Source: Echinarachnius parma (lineage: Eukaryota; Echinodermata; Echinoidea; Clypeasteroida; Echinarachniidae). Taken from it: DNA of 64,000 nucleotides. The translations under genes and the position numbers were made by a program. The stretch covers positions 21,001 through 85,000 of the forward strand of contig JBAMJV010000883.1 in the NCBI GenBank assembly GCA_037951105.1, given 5' to 3'. This document shows, piece by piece, positions 1 to 12,530 of the stretch (position 1 is the first letter of the stretch; each line of letters begins with the position of its first letter). Under the pieces are notes generated by a model, which worked only from the letters and a program-made list of their open reading frames with translations, made no database searches and had not been told where the DNA came from.

Positions 1-269
1 TTTGTGTGATGCATGGTCCCCTTTAAAAAGATACAAATTACTTGTTTTCCTCGTGGCCCTGACTGGCAAGTCAAAATCAAGATTTCTCAAATGTTACATT
101 GTACCTGTAGCATGAAACGTGAATCAGGTGGCCCAAACAAATAAAATCATGAAAAAGTCTTGTTTTGGTAACTAGTCTATAGCTGAATTTTAGTGGTCCA
201 AAGCTGATTTGTCATGATCCAGGGCAGACTTTCAGTGGCCGTGGGCCAGCGGGCTAATTTCGAGCCCTG
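1..269. mobile_element. MITE G relative, right part
   Basis: GTGGCCCAAAC, AGTGGTCCAAAG, and GTGGGCCAGCGGGCTAATTTCGAGCCCTG at 241-269 match the right end of family G. The left end may lie outside the window. Confidence 0.4.
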
Positions 270-1649
270 GCTAGGCAAATATCGGTCTAAATATTACAAA
301 CAAATGTAAATGCACCCCACAAAGTCTACATGTACCCCACAAAGTCTACATGTACATTCCTATGAGCCTGTCGACTGGAATAGACCTGTATGTCTAATTA
401 AACACATATATATGTCTGGTATCAGGTGAATCATATATGTTTATTTATTTAGAGTTGTGATCATAACCACTTCTACAAATAATTAACTTTGATTTGTAGA
501 GGTAAATATATACATGTAGCGTACATTTTTGTCAAAATAGTTCAAAACTTTTAAATAAATGGTGTTTAATACTGTTCATTAAATTGTGTTTGTATGGTGC
601 ACATGTACATGTTTGTGGAAGGCAATGATGTTTTTTATAGAGAACTTCCTTTTTAATTTAAATAATACAGCCTGCAATGAAGGCACCTGAGAGAAATTCC
701 TTTCCTAACCCCCCTTTAAAAAAAAAAATCAACAGTACTTAGTTCTCAGGTACATATTGTAATTTGAGTTTCAAGAGCATTTCATTCCTAAATAAATATT
801 GGGCAAAATGGGATGGATCGATTTCTAACATTTAAATTTGCCAGTTACCGCAGTACTGCAGTACTAGCGAATATACGTTGTTCATGTTCATGTACCGTGT
901 AGAAGCAATGCTATGCATCTACATGTAAGGGAGTTTTTCTTTCATTCACAGTTTAGCCGCATACATTAGGATACTTGAGTCTTGAATATTGCATGTGCAC
1001 ATAATACCCCCTATTCTGCAGTCGATTGTAGCAACAACTCGGTGAGCCACAAGCGTTCAGAAGTTTTTAACCCCTTAAGATGCTGCCGCGGGGAGAGGAA
1101 TCTCGGTGAATCATCGCAATTTCCATTTTTCCATCTCCAATTCGGTGTTGAGTGTTCCGGGACGATTTGTAATGTTTTTTCCCCCTAGTAGTTTCCAGGG
1201 GCTGTTATTGCATCTGATACCTTATACTTATTACAATCGATTCCCTTCTTGCGTTTGTTCGTTCGTTCGTTCGTTCGGCCCCGAACGTCTGTGTTCCGCT
1301 ATCCTCTCGGAATTATTACAGCTTTGTCGGGCAAATGAGAGAGACCTAGTACACTTACTTAGTAGCGGTGGTGAGTGATCAATGTATTAAAGGCTTCCAT
1401 CCATCGTTCATTGTATTGCACCCGCTTCAGCTCACGTTAAATTGGCCAAGTGATTCATTTGATGGTTTTAATGGAGAAGAGGAAATTTGGTTTAAGTGGG
1501 GAAAAAAAGGAGGAAAACTCTGGAAATATTGTGGGTCTTAGGCTGCAATGATGAGGAGATTGAATGGTTGAATGGGACTCGGGCAGTGCACTCTGCGAAA
1601 TGAAATATTTGTGGACGGCATCGATTGGATGCGTTTGATGAGATGGTTG
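270..1649. other. No recognised gene or clear repeat
   Basis: AT-rich DNA with TACATGTA-type words. A short GC-richer stretch lies near 1080-1160, and (CGTT)n occurs at 1259-1276. The 60-90-aa frames here lack splice sites or gene-like composition. Confidence 0.5.
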
Positions 1650-2620
1650 ATGACAGGGTTTGACCCCCCAGGGGTGGGGTACCCTTTACCTGCACAAAGG
1701 AAGGGGGATGGGGGCATTGATGACTGGGGCTCGAAATGAATGGAAACTGGGGACATCTGAATTCAGTTTCATCAAAATTAACGAGTTAATTTATTTCTAG
1801 CCTACAACTACAAGACTACTCAAAATTAATACTGCGTACACACAAAGCTGACATTGTGTATGGCGTACTTTGTCCTGCCCCAGGGTGGGGTGCCGTCTAC
1901 CCATACAAATGACAGGGTGGGGCATTGATAGCTAGGGCTCAACATGAATGGAAACTGCATCTAAATTCAGTTTCATGCCTTCAAGTGTACTCAAAATTAG
2001 AACAGCTTTAAAGTACATGTTTGTATACATACAAAGCTGACATTGTGTATAGTAATACATACACATATAGCATACTTTGACCCGAGGGGTGGGACCCCTC
2101 ACCACCACCAAGGAAGGGGATGACATTTGGACTTGAAATGAGAGGAAACTGCAATTTATATTTGGTTTCATTAAAAATTAATGAACTAATGTGAAGACTA
2201 TATATATTCTAAATTAGAACAGCTACATGTAGGTATACATACAAAACTTAAAATGTGTACATGTACATTGTATGTATGGCATACTTTAACCCTAGAGGTG
2301 GGGTATCCTATATCCACACAACGGATGATGGGGGGAGGGGGGGGGGGCATGATGGCTAGGGTTGGCAATGAATGGAAACTGCATCTAAATTAATTTTCAT
2401 CAAAAATAAACAAGTTACTTTTGTAGACTACAAGACTAATGAGAATGAGAACAGCTAACATACAAAGCTGACATTGTGTATATGGCATACTTTAACCCTG
2501 GGGGGGGGGGGGGGGGGTACCCTGTCCCCTTACCCACACAAAGAGTGACGCCGGGGCTCAAAATTAATGGAAAGTGGGAACTGCAGAAATACGTACATGC
2601 AATGTACATGGTAAGTATGA
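1650..2620. repeat. Tandem array, about 205-bp unit, about 4.6 copies
   Basis: Each unit carries GGGGTGGGGTACCC-like DNA, CACACAAAGG, GGGGCATTGATGGCTAGGG, GAATGGAAACTGCATCTAAATT, and ACATACAAAGCTGACATTG. The CATACTTT(G/A)ACCC landmark recurs near 1868, 2078, 2279 and 2486. G-runs have expanded in two units (2336-2347, 2500-2517). Short frames here are repeat-derived. Confidence 0.85.
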
Positions 2621-3296
2621 AGGTGCATCAATTAAACATGGTGACAAAAAAATCAAATGTTATTCCTTTTCCGGTGTATTTATTTACAGGATACTCACAT
2701 TGGTGATCTTTTTTAACATTAATATTAGGGTACTTGAGTGACTTGACATAATATGTTGGAAATGAAATAAACTAAACTGAAACTGAACTGAATATATATC
2801 ACAGTTTTTTATTTTTTAGATGCAAACTGGAAATGCAAACTGGAAGTAACTTGTTTTGAAATGTTAAAAACAGAAAAATACAATCTGTTGAAGCCTGAAT
2901 ACCCATCGTACACATTACATGCGTACGATGGTTGATGTCACTCGATGAGTAGAGTAATTTTCCTTAATTACAGTCCCTAAATTAACGTCAAACGGCAAAA
3001 CGTTTCCACAGATATTGCAATGAATGTTCGTCGACATGTATGACATAAAAATGTATGTTCGGTTCAGATATTTTGAGCTACAAAGTGCATGGAGAATGGT
3101 TCAGTAACCATGTACCGCGGGTGAAGCATCTGGAATTTTGACTTATCGGCACAGATGTGGAAAAAATCAACATCGGTTCCAATCAAGCCGTTGCGTAGTC
3201 GAGCATGTTATGATGATGCAAGGGATGGCTGGAAGTTCAGTACCACAGATCTATGTGTGTGTGTAAGTGTGCCGCGCATCTCATTAAACTATGATG

Positions 3297-3600
3297 TAAG
3301 GCTCAAAATAAGCACTGGCCCACTGGCCTGGGGCCACCAAAAATGAGCTTTGGTCCACCTGATGCTTAATATTACTTGTCCTAATGGTTTGCCAAATATA
3401 GCAATACTTTTTTGCTGTTTTGGCCCGGGGTCACCAAATGTTCGCTTTGTGCAACCTGAGTTTTGTTGATGCTCAATATGGCTTGCCCGAATGGGAGACC
3501 AGATATAACAGACTTTTTAATGGTTTTCTTTGTTTGGGGGCCACCAAATTCAGATCTGGGGCCACTAAAATGAGAAGCTTGATGTTTTATTTAGGTCTTT
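3297..3600. mobile_element. MITE G relative, degraded
   Basis: Repeated words GCCCACTGGCCTGGGGCCACC, GGCCCGGGGTCACC and GGGGCCACTAAAATGAG mark a degenerate copy. The open frames here are repeat-derived. Confidence 0.4.
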
Positions 3601-4029
3601 CTGAAGTTCTGCTACTAGGGTTAACAAAGGCCAAAGCTCTAACTAGAACTTGCATCCATGGACAATTGTCACAGCAATAGAAGAACCAGACGACGTACTC
3701 AATTGCTGCCGGTGGAAATGAAATTACAAATTGCCTCAATTTGTACGGGGCATAAAATGCCATCTTGTGTGGATATGCAGATTAATTTTGTTGGGTATTA
3801 TCCTTCTTATGAAGCACTTTTTACTGCTAATTGTAACATCCATTTGTACCAATTTAGCTTCACGCATAATTGAACATGACGTTCAGTAGAGCATGTACTA
3901 CTGTATTAGAGTCTACAATCATTGCCCGTTTTGTTGCGTCGATGCAGTTTGTTTAGGATGTGGAATATTGGGGTTAGTTTTTGCAAAAATTATTTGTATT
4001 TAAACAAGTACGATTTAAGGTTCTGTTAT

Positions 4030-5690
4030 TTGTGAACCTGCACTAGCCTACCCTAGTTGCATTGTGCATTCTTGGGATATCATTGATATTTCACACTGTA
4101 TTTCAGTAGAAATACAAAAAATAATCAGAGCAGAAAACAATGTCATTGGTGAACAATTTAAAGGGAACTAGTAACTTTGTTGACATGTGCAAAAAGTGAT
4201 GAATGGTTGATGCAATGTATATTGTTGTTATCTTATATGTCCACAGGGTATTGTGTGAAAATGTCAAGTCAAATGGACATTGTATGGCCAAGTAATGAGT
4301 GAAAATGCAAAGTGATATTCAGTAACTCACTGCACTCACTTTGTACACGGAAGAAAAACTCGCCCGGATTTTTTCTTATCTGAATACTTCAATCATACAT
4401 ATCTTTGTAACGAAAGGGAAATTTGAAAAACCGAAACCGGTCCCATGATTTTATTGTTAATACGAATACAACAAGGTATAAGGGAACCGCTAGAATTAAA
4501 AATTTATTTTGAGGATTTGGACAATGTTACTAAGTCCCTTTAAGTGCATTGTGTGTCTCTAAGGATAGCATTGACATTGCAGTTTGAAATTGCCAGTTTG
4601 ATTGCTGTACTTCACTGGAATGCCAACAATAAACAGAGTAGTAGAAACTACCCCCAGGCCCTTAGCGTCCCCTGCTAGGAATAGGAGTGCCCCCCCCCCC
4701 CTTCACCAGAATTAAAGGGATCCCATATAAGGGAGCTAGTACAACTCCTTGAGTCTATAGTCTAGACAATACTTGGTCATGGCTAGTATTAAAAAAAACA
4801 GAGTGGTGTCCCTCCCACCTCTGAGAAAACAATGATATTGGTGTACAATTTTAATAAGTGCATGCATTTTTAGCAGTGTACTTCGCTAGAATGCCAACAA
4901 TATCAGCAGTGTAGTTGAAACTACCCCAGGCTCTCTCCATCCCCTGCTATTGCTTGGAATAGGATTGGTCCCCCTTCCTTCAAATCTAGAGGGCAGATTG
5001 GCTGTGGTTCTAGACTAAAATGAGCATATAATTTGAAACAAGTGAAAACAATTAAAATCATGACCAATGCATAGTTTTAGTGCATACATACTGTGTTTCT
5101 CATGATACATTGACATTGCACACTGAACTTCTATGGAATGCCAACAATAACAACAGCATATGTGTAGTGTACACTACCCCATGCTCTTTGCTTCCTGTGC
5201 TATATCCCCCTTCACTTAATTAAATTGGTAGTTTTGTTGACTGTTGTGCATTTAGACTTTAAACATTATGAAATAATGATGGTGGCAATAATTCTAAACA
5301 AAAGAAACATCCCTATCAATGCACAATTTGAGTGCATTGCTCAGGATACCATTGACATTGCACGCTGAACTTCTATGGCATGCCAACAATAACAACAGCA
5401 TACAGTGTAGTGTACACTACCTCATGCTCTTTGCTTCCCGTGCTATGTCCCCCTTCACTTAAATTAAATTTGTAGTTTTGCTGACAGTTGTGCATTTAGA
5501 CTAAAAATATGAATATCCATGGTGGTGGCCATAATTTAAAAAAATATATATATCCCTGTCATTGCACAATTTGTGCGCATTGCTCAGGATACCATTGACA
5601 TTGCACGCTGAACTTCTATGGAATGCCAACAATAACAACAGCATACAGTGTAGTGGGAACTACCCCAGGCTCTCTGTGTCCCTAGCGTGT
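4030..5690. repeat. Tandem array, about 240-bp unit, interrupted by MITE K copy 1
   Basis: Units contain ATACCATTGACATTGCACGC, TGAACTTCTATGGAATGCC, AACAATAACAACAGCATACA and CCCCCTTCACTTAAATT. Starts fall near 4566, 5100, 5345 and 5590, with more diverged units around 4080 and 4860. Confidence 0.82.
4158..4543 (+). mobile_element. TTAA MITE K, copy 1
   Basis: Starts TTAAAGGGAACTAGTAACTT and ends GTTACTAAGTCCCTTTAA. The termini are imperfect inverted repeats of about 22 bp with TTAA on both sides. It interrupts a tandem array whose neighbouring unit carries the uninterrupted sequence near 4850, so insertion at TTAA is directly supported. No coding capacity. Confidence 0.88.
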
Positions 5691-5999
5691 GAGTAGCGAG
5701 TAGTAGGACAATTTCCCTTTCATTTTATGGAAACTAATTGTTTTCACACTCGGTACAGCATGTCCAGAGAGTTGAATGATCCCAGGATTTTATCTGTAGG
5801 GACTTATGATTGTACATGGTATGGCATTGACATATGTTATCATTGTTATGTACATCTTTGTCTATTTTGTGGAAGTTCCTCTATGCAGGGAAAAGGGAAA
5901 TAAATTATGTTTTAATCTGAATACTGCAAAATGCAAAATGACGAATGTCGTGTACAGGAGCTATATATATGTCAATCAGAAAGGAAGTTGTCAGTAGTC

Positions 6000-6470
6000 C
6001 ATCTCTCATTATATTTCCCCACCCCTTTTGTAGGAGTGTCACAAAGTATCCATTATCACACTGAATTATAATGCACTTCATCATTTTATTGGTAGCTACC
6101 ATCTTTCCCTTTGACTATGTACAGTGTATATCAGGAGTTTTCTTCCAAACAAAAGCTGTCCCTTGAAATTGAATACCCCAAAATGATACATATTCAGTTC
6201 GGACAAACCATTCACTCACACTTATGTTTCTCCACCCGTATATTGTAGGATTGTCCCCAAAATCCTTCAGGCTTCAGCACACTGAATAATGGACACTTCA
6301 TCATTTTATGGTAGCTACCATCTTTCCTATTCACACATGCATCCGAAGTTTTCTTTCCAAACAAAAGGTGCCCCCTAAATACCCCTCGTAGTCCATTGTC
6401 GGTTTGTGAAGCCCCTTTTCCCACACCACAAAAGCAGGCTAGACACAGCTGAGTACTTAGTGTATGATTC
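6000..6470. repeat. Tandem duplication, about 215-bp unit, two copies
   Basis: CTTCATCATTTTATTGGTAG / CTACCATCTTTCCC and TTTTCTTCCAAACAAAAG recur about 215 bp apart (6073 and 6297). Confidence 0.8.
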
Positions 6471-6544
6471 ATTGGCCATTCATCATTTCATTTGCATCAC
6501 AATACTTGCGTATAATGGAATTACCTCCGTTTTCAAAACTTAAT

Positions 6545-6770
6545 GGCCCGGTCAGATATCAACGGATAGCGGAAACGTATGCCCAACGAATAGACAATTT
6601 GCAAAATTAAATTATCCGGTGATGAAAGTCGTCTCCATTGCTTCATGTACAAAACATAGAACAATGTACATCACCGGACAAGGAACGGACAAGAAACGTA
6701 TAGAACGGATGGAAAATTTAGCTCTCCGTTTGACATTCGTTTTCGCAATCCGTTGATATGTGACCGGACT
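6545..6770. mobile_element. MITE M, intact copy (GGCCCGGTCA ends)
   Basis: GGCCCGGTCAGATATCAACG and CGTTGATATGTGACCGGAC form inverted ends of about 30 bp, extending to GGATAGCG / CGCAATCC. The interior repeats AACGGA/CCGTT words. Confidence 0.7.
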
Positions 6771-7926
6771 ATTTGGTTCCTGCTGTTTTTCTAGTTTGTC
6801 AAATCTTATTCATCTTTTCGGTTGCACCATAATACACATGGATTCAGTGAATTCTCCTCTTGTTTGTCTGTTTCCATTCATGCCATTTGCCCCGTTTGTC
6901 ACCTTATTCATCCTATTGTGTATTCCGTGATCTACCAAAACTAGTTCAGACATGTTCTCTTGACTTGAATATAATTCTTGTTTTCAGGCTATTAATTGGG
7001 AAAATAGTGATTGTGGGACAGCGTGATTGGGAACCAAGTATCAGATGCGATACTTATTAACCCCACCTACGCTTCTTGCATTTTTTGGCAGTATTGGTCA
7101 AAATAAACTTTCCACCCTAAGTTAAGGTTTGTCTGCAGTAATCCAGGATTTGTACACAGAATATGGATTACTGCAGATTACTGCAGTAATGTGGATAGTT
7201 TATTTTGACTGTATTATACTGTATATATTTATATCTTTATTTATGATTGATGATTATGGCATTATTGGTCCCACTGTTCAAGTTCCCATCTTGAACATGT
7301 AATGGTTGACCAAGTAATATTGGATGTGATCTGCATTAGACTCCTATGTCCAAATAAAGGAAGGAGACCTATGAGCTATATATGGACTGCATTACAAGGG
7401 ACATCCAATGTGAAACTAGGGACTTGTAGACATTAATGATGGGTAAAGATTCATGGCGTTGCATTGTGAACTCGATCTCTACTAGTAGTAGTAGATAATC
7501 TCTAGAGGCAAATGGAATGTTTGTTATTTCAAGAAATATTCATACATGACATTATGTGTATGTACCATATGTATTGCATTATGGTCATTAGATCAATCAC
7601 AGAGCTATTAATATACGACTGTCTTCCAAAGGAAGCTATTTGAATTACCCGATATCCTGTGTATGGGATGAAATTAATTTTAGGAAATAGTGACCCCGGG
7701 ATATCATGATGTGGAATTGAGAATCAGATCCTAATTACTGTAAAAGTTTTCAAATATGTTATGTAATGTAACCCTCTGCAGTTTTGTTCAAATTGCATGT
7801 CAGTTTAGTAAAAAAGTGGAATAACAAAAACTAACTTACTTACCATCAGTTTTGTTTGTATTGTGCTTTCATATTTAAAGAACATGTTTATCATCTTTTC
7901 AAACAACCAAATAGTCTGTGAGACAA
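6771..7926. other. No recognised feature
   Basis: AT-rich DNA with no long repeat, splice-bounded exon or RNA gene that I can see. Confidence 0.5.
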
Positions 7927-8046
7927 GGGCCCGGTTGCAGAAAGAGATGCAATCGATTGTAAATTACAATTAATTGCAAGTCAGAAAATTTGCCTGATTC
8001 ACCCATCAGATTTGCGCATTTAGAACACTCTTTGTGCAACGGGGCC
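7927..8046. mobile_element. Palindromic MITE L, copy with degraded right arm
   Basis: The left arm (GGGCCCGGTTGCAGAAAGAG, CAATCGATTG, CAATTAATTG) matches the copy at 22207. The right arm keeps only CTCTTTGTGCAACGGGGCC. Confidence 0.7.
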
Positions 8047-8489
8047 TAAGAGTTTTAGTGTGTAACACTGACACATTTCCACAATCTATCATTTATACTC
8101 AAAATTGGAACAAATATTATTTGTTTATTATTATTTAATGTAATGATTAGCCATAATGTTCCAGATATTTTCAAGGATAGGTGAATGAATTTGTATCTGT
8201 TCTTTAGTTACTTCAAATATTCTATTGTTGTTGACCTTTTACTTCAATACCAATGCACTTGGAATGGATCATTTCAATTTCTGTGGGAGGGAGGGAGGGA
8301 GGGGTTGAGGGGTATCGATGTGAAATGAAATGGCAAGTGTCAAATGCCCATTGGAGATGGACATGTAATAATGTACGATGTAAACATTAAGTAGTGTAGA
8401 GAGGGTAGACCCAAAAGTGTGGGATCTAAGATTTCAATCAAATAATATGAATGGTGTTTGAGAATGCATTTCCCATTTTGATTTTACTC

Positions 8490-8580
8490 TAAGGAGGGGG
8501 GGGGGGGGGGGTGGGGGCATTGTAAAAGGGTGTTCCTATTACCTCCTCCCCCCCCCCCCCCCCCCCCCCCCCCTGCTACT
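8490..8580. repeat. G-run and C-run pair
   Basis: A run of about 18 G with one T near 8493-8516, then about 26 C (8548-8573) only 30 bp later. They are complementary and could form a hairpin. Run lengths are prone to assembly error. Confidence 0.7.
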
Positions 8581-8822
8581 TAGCTACAATGTAGCCATTG
8601 TGAATACTGCCCTATTTCATTATGGATTCAGGTCATGTAATTTTTTTTTCTCTAAGATAGTCGAGATCAGATGACTGATAAGTGCACATTTGCTCATGAC
8701 TCATGAATGAATTACGATACTTCAGTTTAATATCCTTTGAAGAATTTGCTACAAATGTAAATTATGTACACATTCCACAAAAGTTGAAATATGCTCTGCA
8801 GTTATAGTCCATTGTACTTAAC

Positions 8823-9205
8823 TTAAAGGGATAGATCTAGTAACTTTGTTCACATGTGCAAAAAGTGACGAGTGGTTGATACAATGTATATTATTGTCAT
8901 CTGATATGTCCACTGGGTGTTGTGTGAAAATTTGAAGTTAAATGGACGTTATTTGGCCGAGTAATGAGCAAAAATGCAAAGTGATATTCACTAACTCATT
9001 GCACTCACTTTGTACACGGTTTTGGCGATCCAGTGGATTATTTGACATCTGAACACTTTGATCGTAAATATCTTTTTAACAAAAGGGAAATTTGAAAAAC
9101 CAAAACCTGTCCCATGCGTTAATATGAATACAACAAGGTATGAGGGAACCGCTAGAATTCTAATTGGATTTTGAGGATTTGGACAATGTTACTAAGTCCC
9201 TTTAA
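8823..9205 (+). mobile_element. TTAA MITE K, copy 2
   Basis: Full-length copy with TTAAAGGG and CCCTTTAA ends. Its left end has a 4-base insertion (GATAGATCTAG). The interior follows copies 1 and 3 closely. Confidence 0.85.
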
Positions 9206-9359
9206 TTGATTTTGAATGTTCGGTGTTAGACAATATTTTTAAAATAACTCAAAAGCATTACAGTGGTACAGAACTATTAAACCTGAAGTTTATTTACTAA
9301 TCATCTTCAATCAAGCCCCAAGGGTATTGTTACAAGACTAGATTTCTTGATTTTAATGT

Positions 9360-9780
9360 AAGTATGGGACAATGAACTTCTATCAACAGTAGTGACTCAT
9401 GCTACAATGTACTTAATACACATACATGTGTGCATTTATTCTTTCCTCACCTATCCTACACGTACTTGTATGTACAGTACATGTTGTGGTCAGTACTGGT
9501 CAAGACAGATGGTCATTTCGCATTTACAACCGAGTTCTTATTTAAGAATCTGACCATTCCAGGAGCAAGTCTATACAGTACACTATGTTGTCCTGTCTTG
9601 GTTAATGGGGGTACTGACGGTATCATAGTATGGGACAATGAACTTCTATCAACAGTCGTGACTCATTCTAGAGCTACTTATCCACATGTGTGCATTTCTT
9701 CTCTCTACACCTACCCTACTAATACTATTTGTAGTACATCTTGTGGTCACTGGTCAGTAGGCCTACTGTGGTCATCAAGA
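9360..9780. repeat. Tandem duplication, about 268-bp unit
   Basis: GTATGGGACAATGAACTTCT and ATCAACAGTAGTGACTCAT recur at about 9362 and 9629, followed by CACATGTGTGCATTT and CACCTACCCTACTA in both. The 117-aa frame here runs across the repeat and is not convincing as a gene. Confidence 0.78.
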
Positions 9781-10069
9781 TAAATGCCCCTTTTCACATA
9801 CTTGTTCAATACCCAGGCCCGTAAGTGGGCATTTAAAAAAAAACCTCCTTCTTACCACTCCTATGTAGTCTTTATAGAGATGGATTTAATTTTAGATGTG
9901 AAATTGGTATATTAGTTTGATTGAAAGTCAAGATTGACCACAATAATCAAGATAAAAACAATGTGTGCAAGAAAAAGTTTGTCCATTTTCAGAAAGACTG
10001 TTTCGGAATTTATACAGAAACAGTCCAATTTAGAGAGGCTCTTGACCTCTGGAAAATTGCTTCATTTTG

Positions 10070-10850
10070 AATGTTAAAGGGTGTGTGTTTGAATTCTGAC
10101 AGTGATTGGGAGTCAGAAATGGTCTGATCCTAGATGCAGAGAAGGTTCTGACCTCTGTTTCAGAAATTGTCATTTTGAAAGGGTGTGTGTTTGAATGACC
10201 ATTGATGGGAAGCTAGGGATTGATCCCTGGAATAAATATTAAAGATTAGAAGTGTCCACAAATGGTCAAGATTAGCCTCTTAGCTGTTCATGAAGGTGTA
10301 AAAGGGTGTGACATAGTGTTAATTTAAATGACCATATATTAGGAGCCAGGGATTGACCCCTATTATCAAGATTAGAAGCATCCAGAAATGTCTGGACAAT
10401 GTAAATTTGGAGAGGGTACTAACATCTGTCTTAAAAGTCCCTTGATTTCAAGCTGTAGGTTTCAAGCTGTAGATGTAGGTGTGAAAGGATGTTACATACA
10501 TGTTCATGTGAATGACCACTGATTGGGAGCTAAGGATTGACCCCTAGAATCAAGATAAGAAGCCTCCAGAAATGTATGGAGAGGGTACTAACATCTGTCT
10601 CAAAAGATGCTTGATTTTAAGCTTTACACGTATGTGTGAAAGGTTGTTACATACATGTATACATGTTCATGTGAATGACCATTGATTTAAAGTCAGGGAT
10701 TGACCCCTAGAATCAAGATTAGAAGTACCCAGAAACTGCCTTCGGCTCTTAGCTTTACACAATCTTGGTAGGTGTGAAAGGATGTTACATACATGTTCAT
10801 GTGAATGACCACTGATTGGGAGCCAAGGATTGACCCCTAGTAGGCACATG
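10070..10850. repeat. Irregular tandem array (100-180-bp units)
   Basis: GTGAATGACCACTGATTGGG, GGATTGACCCCTAGAATCAA and GTGTGAAAGGATGTTACATA recur about six times between 10090 and 10830. A stray unit occurs at 11185-11275, beyond the tetranucleotide block. Confidence 0.75.
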
Positions 10851-10914
10851 CATGCAAGTATGCATGGGCAGGGAGTTTCCAAGGATTAGATGGCATTAGG
10901 TGGTATGGTTGCTT

Positions 10915-11158
10915 CGTTTGTTCATTCATTCATTTATCCATTCATTCGTTCGTTCAGTCAGTCAGTTAGTCAGTCATTAATTCATTCGTTCGTTCGTCTG
11001 TCCGTCCGTCCGTCCGTCCGTCCGTCCGTCCATCCATCCATCCATCCATCCATCCATCCATCCATCCATCCATCCATCCATCCATCCATCCATCCATCCA
11101 TCCATCCATCCATCCATCCATCCATCCATCCATCCATCCATCCATTCACTCATTATTA
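10915..11158. repeat. Tetranucleotide microsatellite, mainly (TCCA)n
   Basis: A gradient of related tetramers: TTCA, CGTT, CAGT, CGTT, CGTC, then about 29 copies of TCCA (11028-11144) and ATTC. The 89-aa frame reading (IHPS)n is only this repeat. Confidence 0.9.
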
Positions 11159-11334
11159 AATATTGTATTAAAACAGTCTTAATTTAGATGTGAAAGGGTG
11201 TGTGTGTTTGAATTCTGACCATTGCTTTTTGAGCCAGAGATTGACCCTTGGAATCAAGATTAGAAGGCAGGCATGCATGCAAGTATGCGCTATTAGCATT
11301 TGACGGCATTAGATGGTGTGGGTGCTCATCCATA

Positions 11335-11366
11335 TTTCATTCATTCATTCATTCATTCATTCATTG
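11335..11366. repeat. (ATTC)n microsatellite
   Basis: About seven copies of the tetramer ATTC. Confidence 0.9.
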
Positions 11367-11720
11367 ATGGGACAGCCTAGCTGGACAGAGTCGTGACTTG
11401 AGTTGAGGAATTGATCGGTTTACTAAGAAGTAGCGGAGAGGAACGGAATGGTGAGATAAAACCTGTTGTAAGGTTTCTTGTGCATAACGCGGCTAATGCT
11501 GTACATCGGGGGGGTATGAAGTGGAAAGTGTAATCTACTAATGCTGTTTGTACGTTCATTTGATGTATTAGACAGTGTCACACCCAATTTTCCAGACTGG
11601 AAAGTTACTTCTGGTCCCATATTCATGAAAGTCTGCTAGCTTAGTTTCATGCTAAGTCTATTTCTGATGATATGGCTAAGACAAAGCATGTAACACATGA
11701 TCCTGTAGTTATTAAGTATG

Positions 11721-11991
11721 CAGGGCTCGACACTAGCACTTGCCCTATTGCCCGGGGCAAGTAAAAATTGATGTCGGGCAAGTACAATTTCATAAATGGC
11801 CTAGCTTGGTTGACCTATCGGGCAACTAAATTATTGGTCAAATATGAGAGCATAATGTAATTTGTTAGGTTTATATCTCATCTAGAAGTAAGCAGGCAAG
11901 TAAACTTTCTGTTCGGACAGGTAAAATGTGAAAAGTTATGACTTTACTTGCCCGAAAGGGCCAGTAAGGAAAAAGTTAGTGTGGAGGCTTG
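11721..11991. mobile_element. MITE F, copy 1 (CAGGGCTCGACACTAGC ends)
   Basis: The left end CAGGGCTCGACACTAGC is matched by a degraded right end (GTTAGTGTGGAGGCTTG). The flanks are AAGTATG and AAGTAGG, a 7-bp near-duplication. Subterminal CTTGCCC / GGGCAAGTA words recur at both ends. Confidence 0.72.
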
Positions 11992-12530
11992 AAGTAGGGT
12001 TAACTCAGTAGGTACCTTATTAAATGCTAACCCAGATAACCTAGTTAGAAACCAGGAAAATTGTCTGTTGCTCACTAAACTGTATGATCTCAAATGGACT
12101 TAGTATGTACAAGCTAGCTGGGTATTATAAATATGGGCCCTGGTGTCCAGGCCACTTTGGTGGCATATGGCATGAGAACTTAATGTACATGTAGTTAATG
12201 CATGAATTAGCTTCTGTTGTAAACAAGACTTCTGTGCAGATGATATACGACCTTCCTGATTGGATCGGCTGTCATCACATGACCTTTCTTGTTGCATCGT
12301 CAAGTTTATTTGTGGACTAGCCTCATACCTGGCTGCTCTCAGCATACATCACTCGATCTCTGCATCTGGCCGTGATCTAGCCGTGGCCTTGGTATTTAGC
12401 AGTGGAGTAGCTAATTGCTCGAACAAAGAGGGGCTCACCCCCCCCCCCTCCCCCTCTTCCACATACACACATACCCCTTCTCTAAGTTTTTGCTGCGAGT
12501 CAGATAATAAATACAAAAATTAACACACAC

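Noticed and set aside
10890-11159. 89-aa (IHPS)n frame
   Set aside because: A direct translation of the TCCA microsatellite with no other coding sign.
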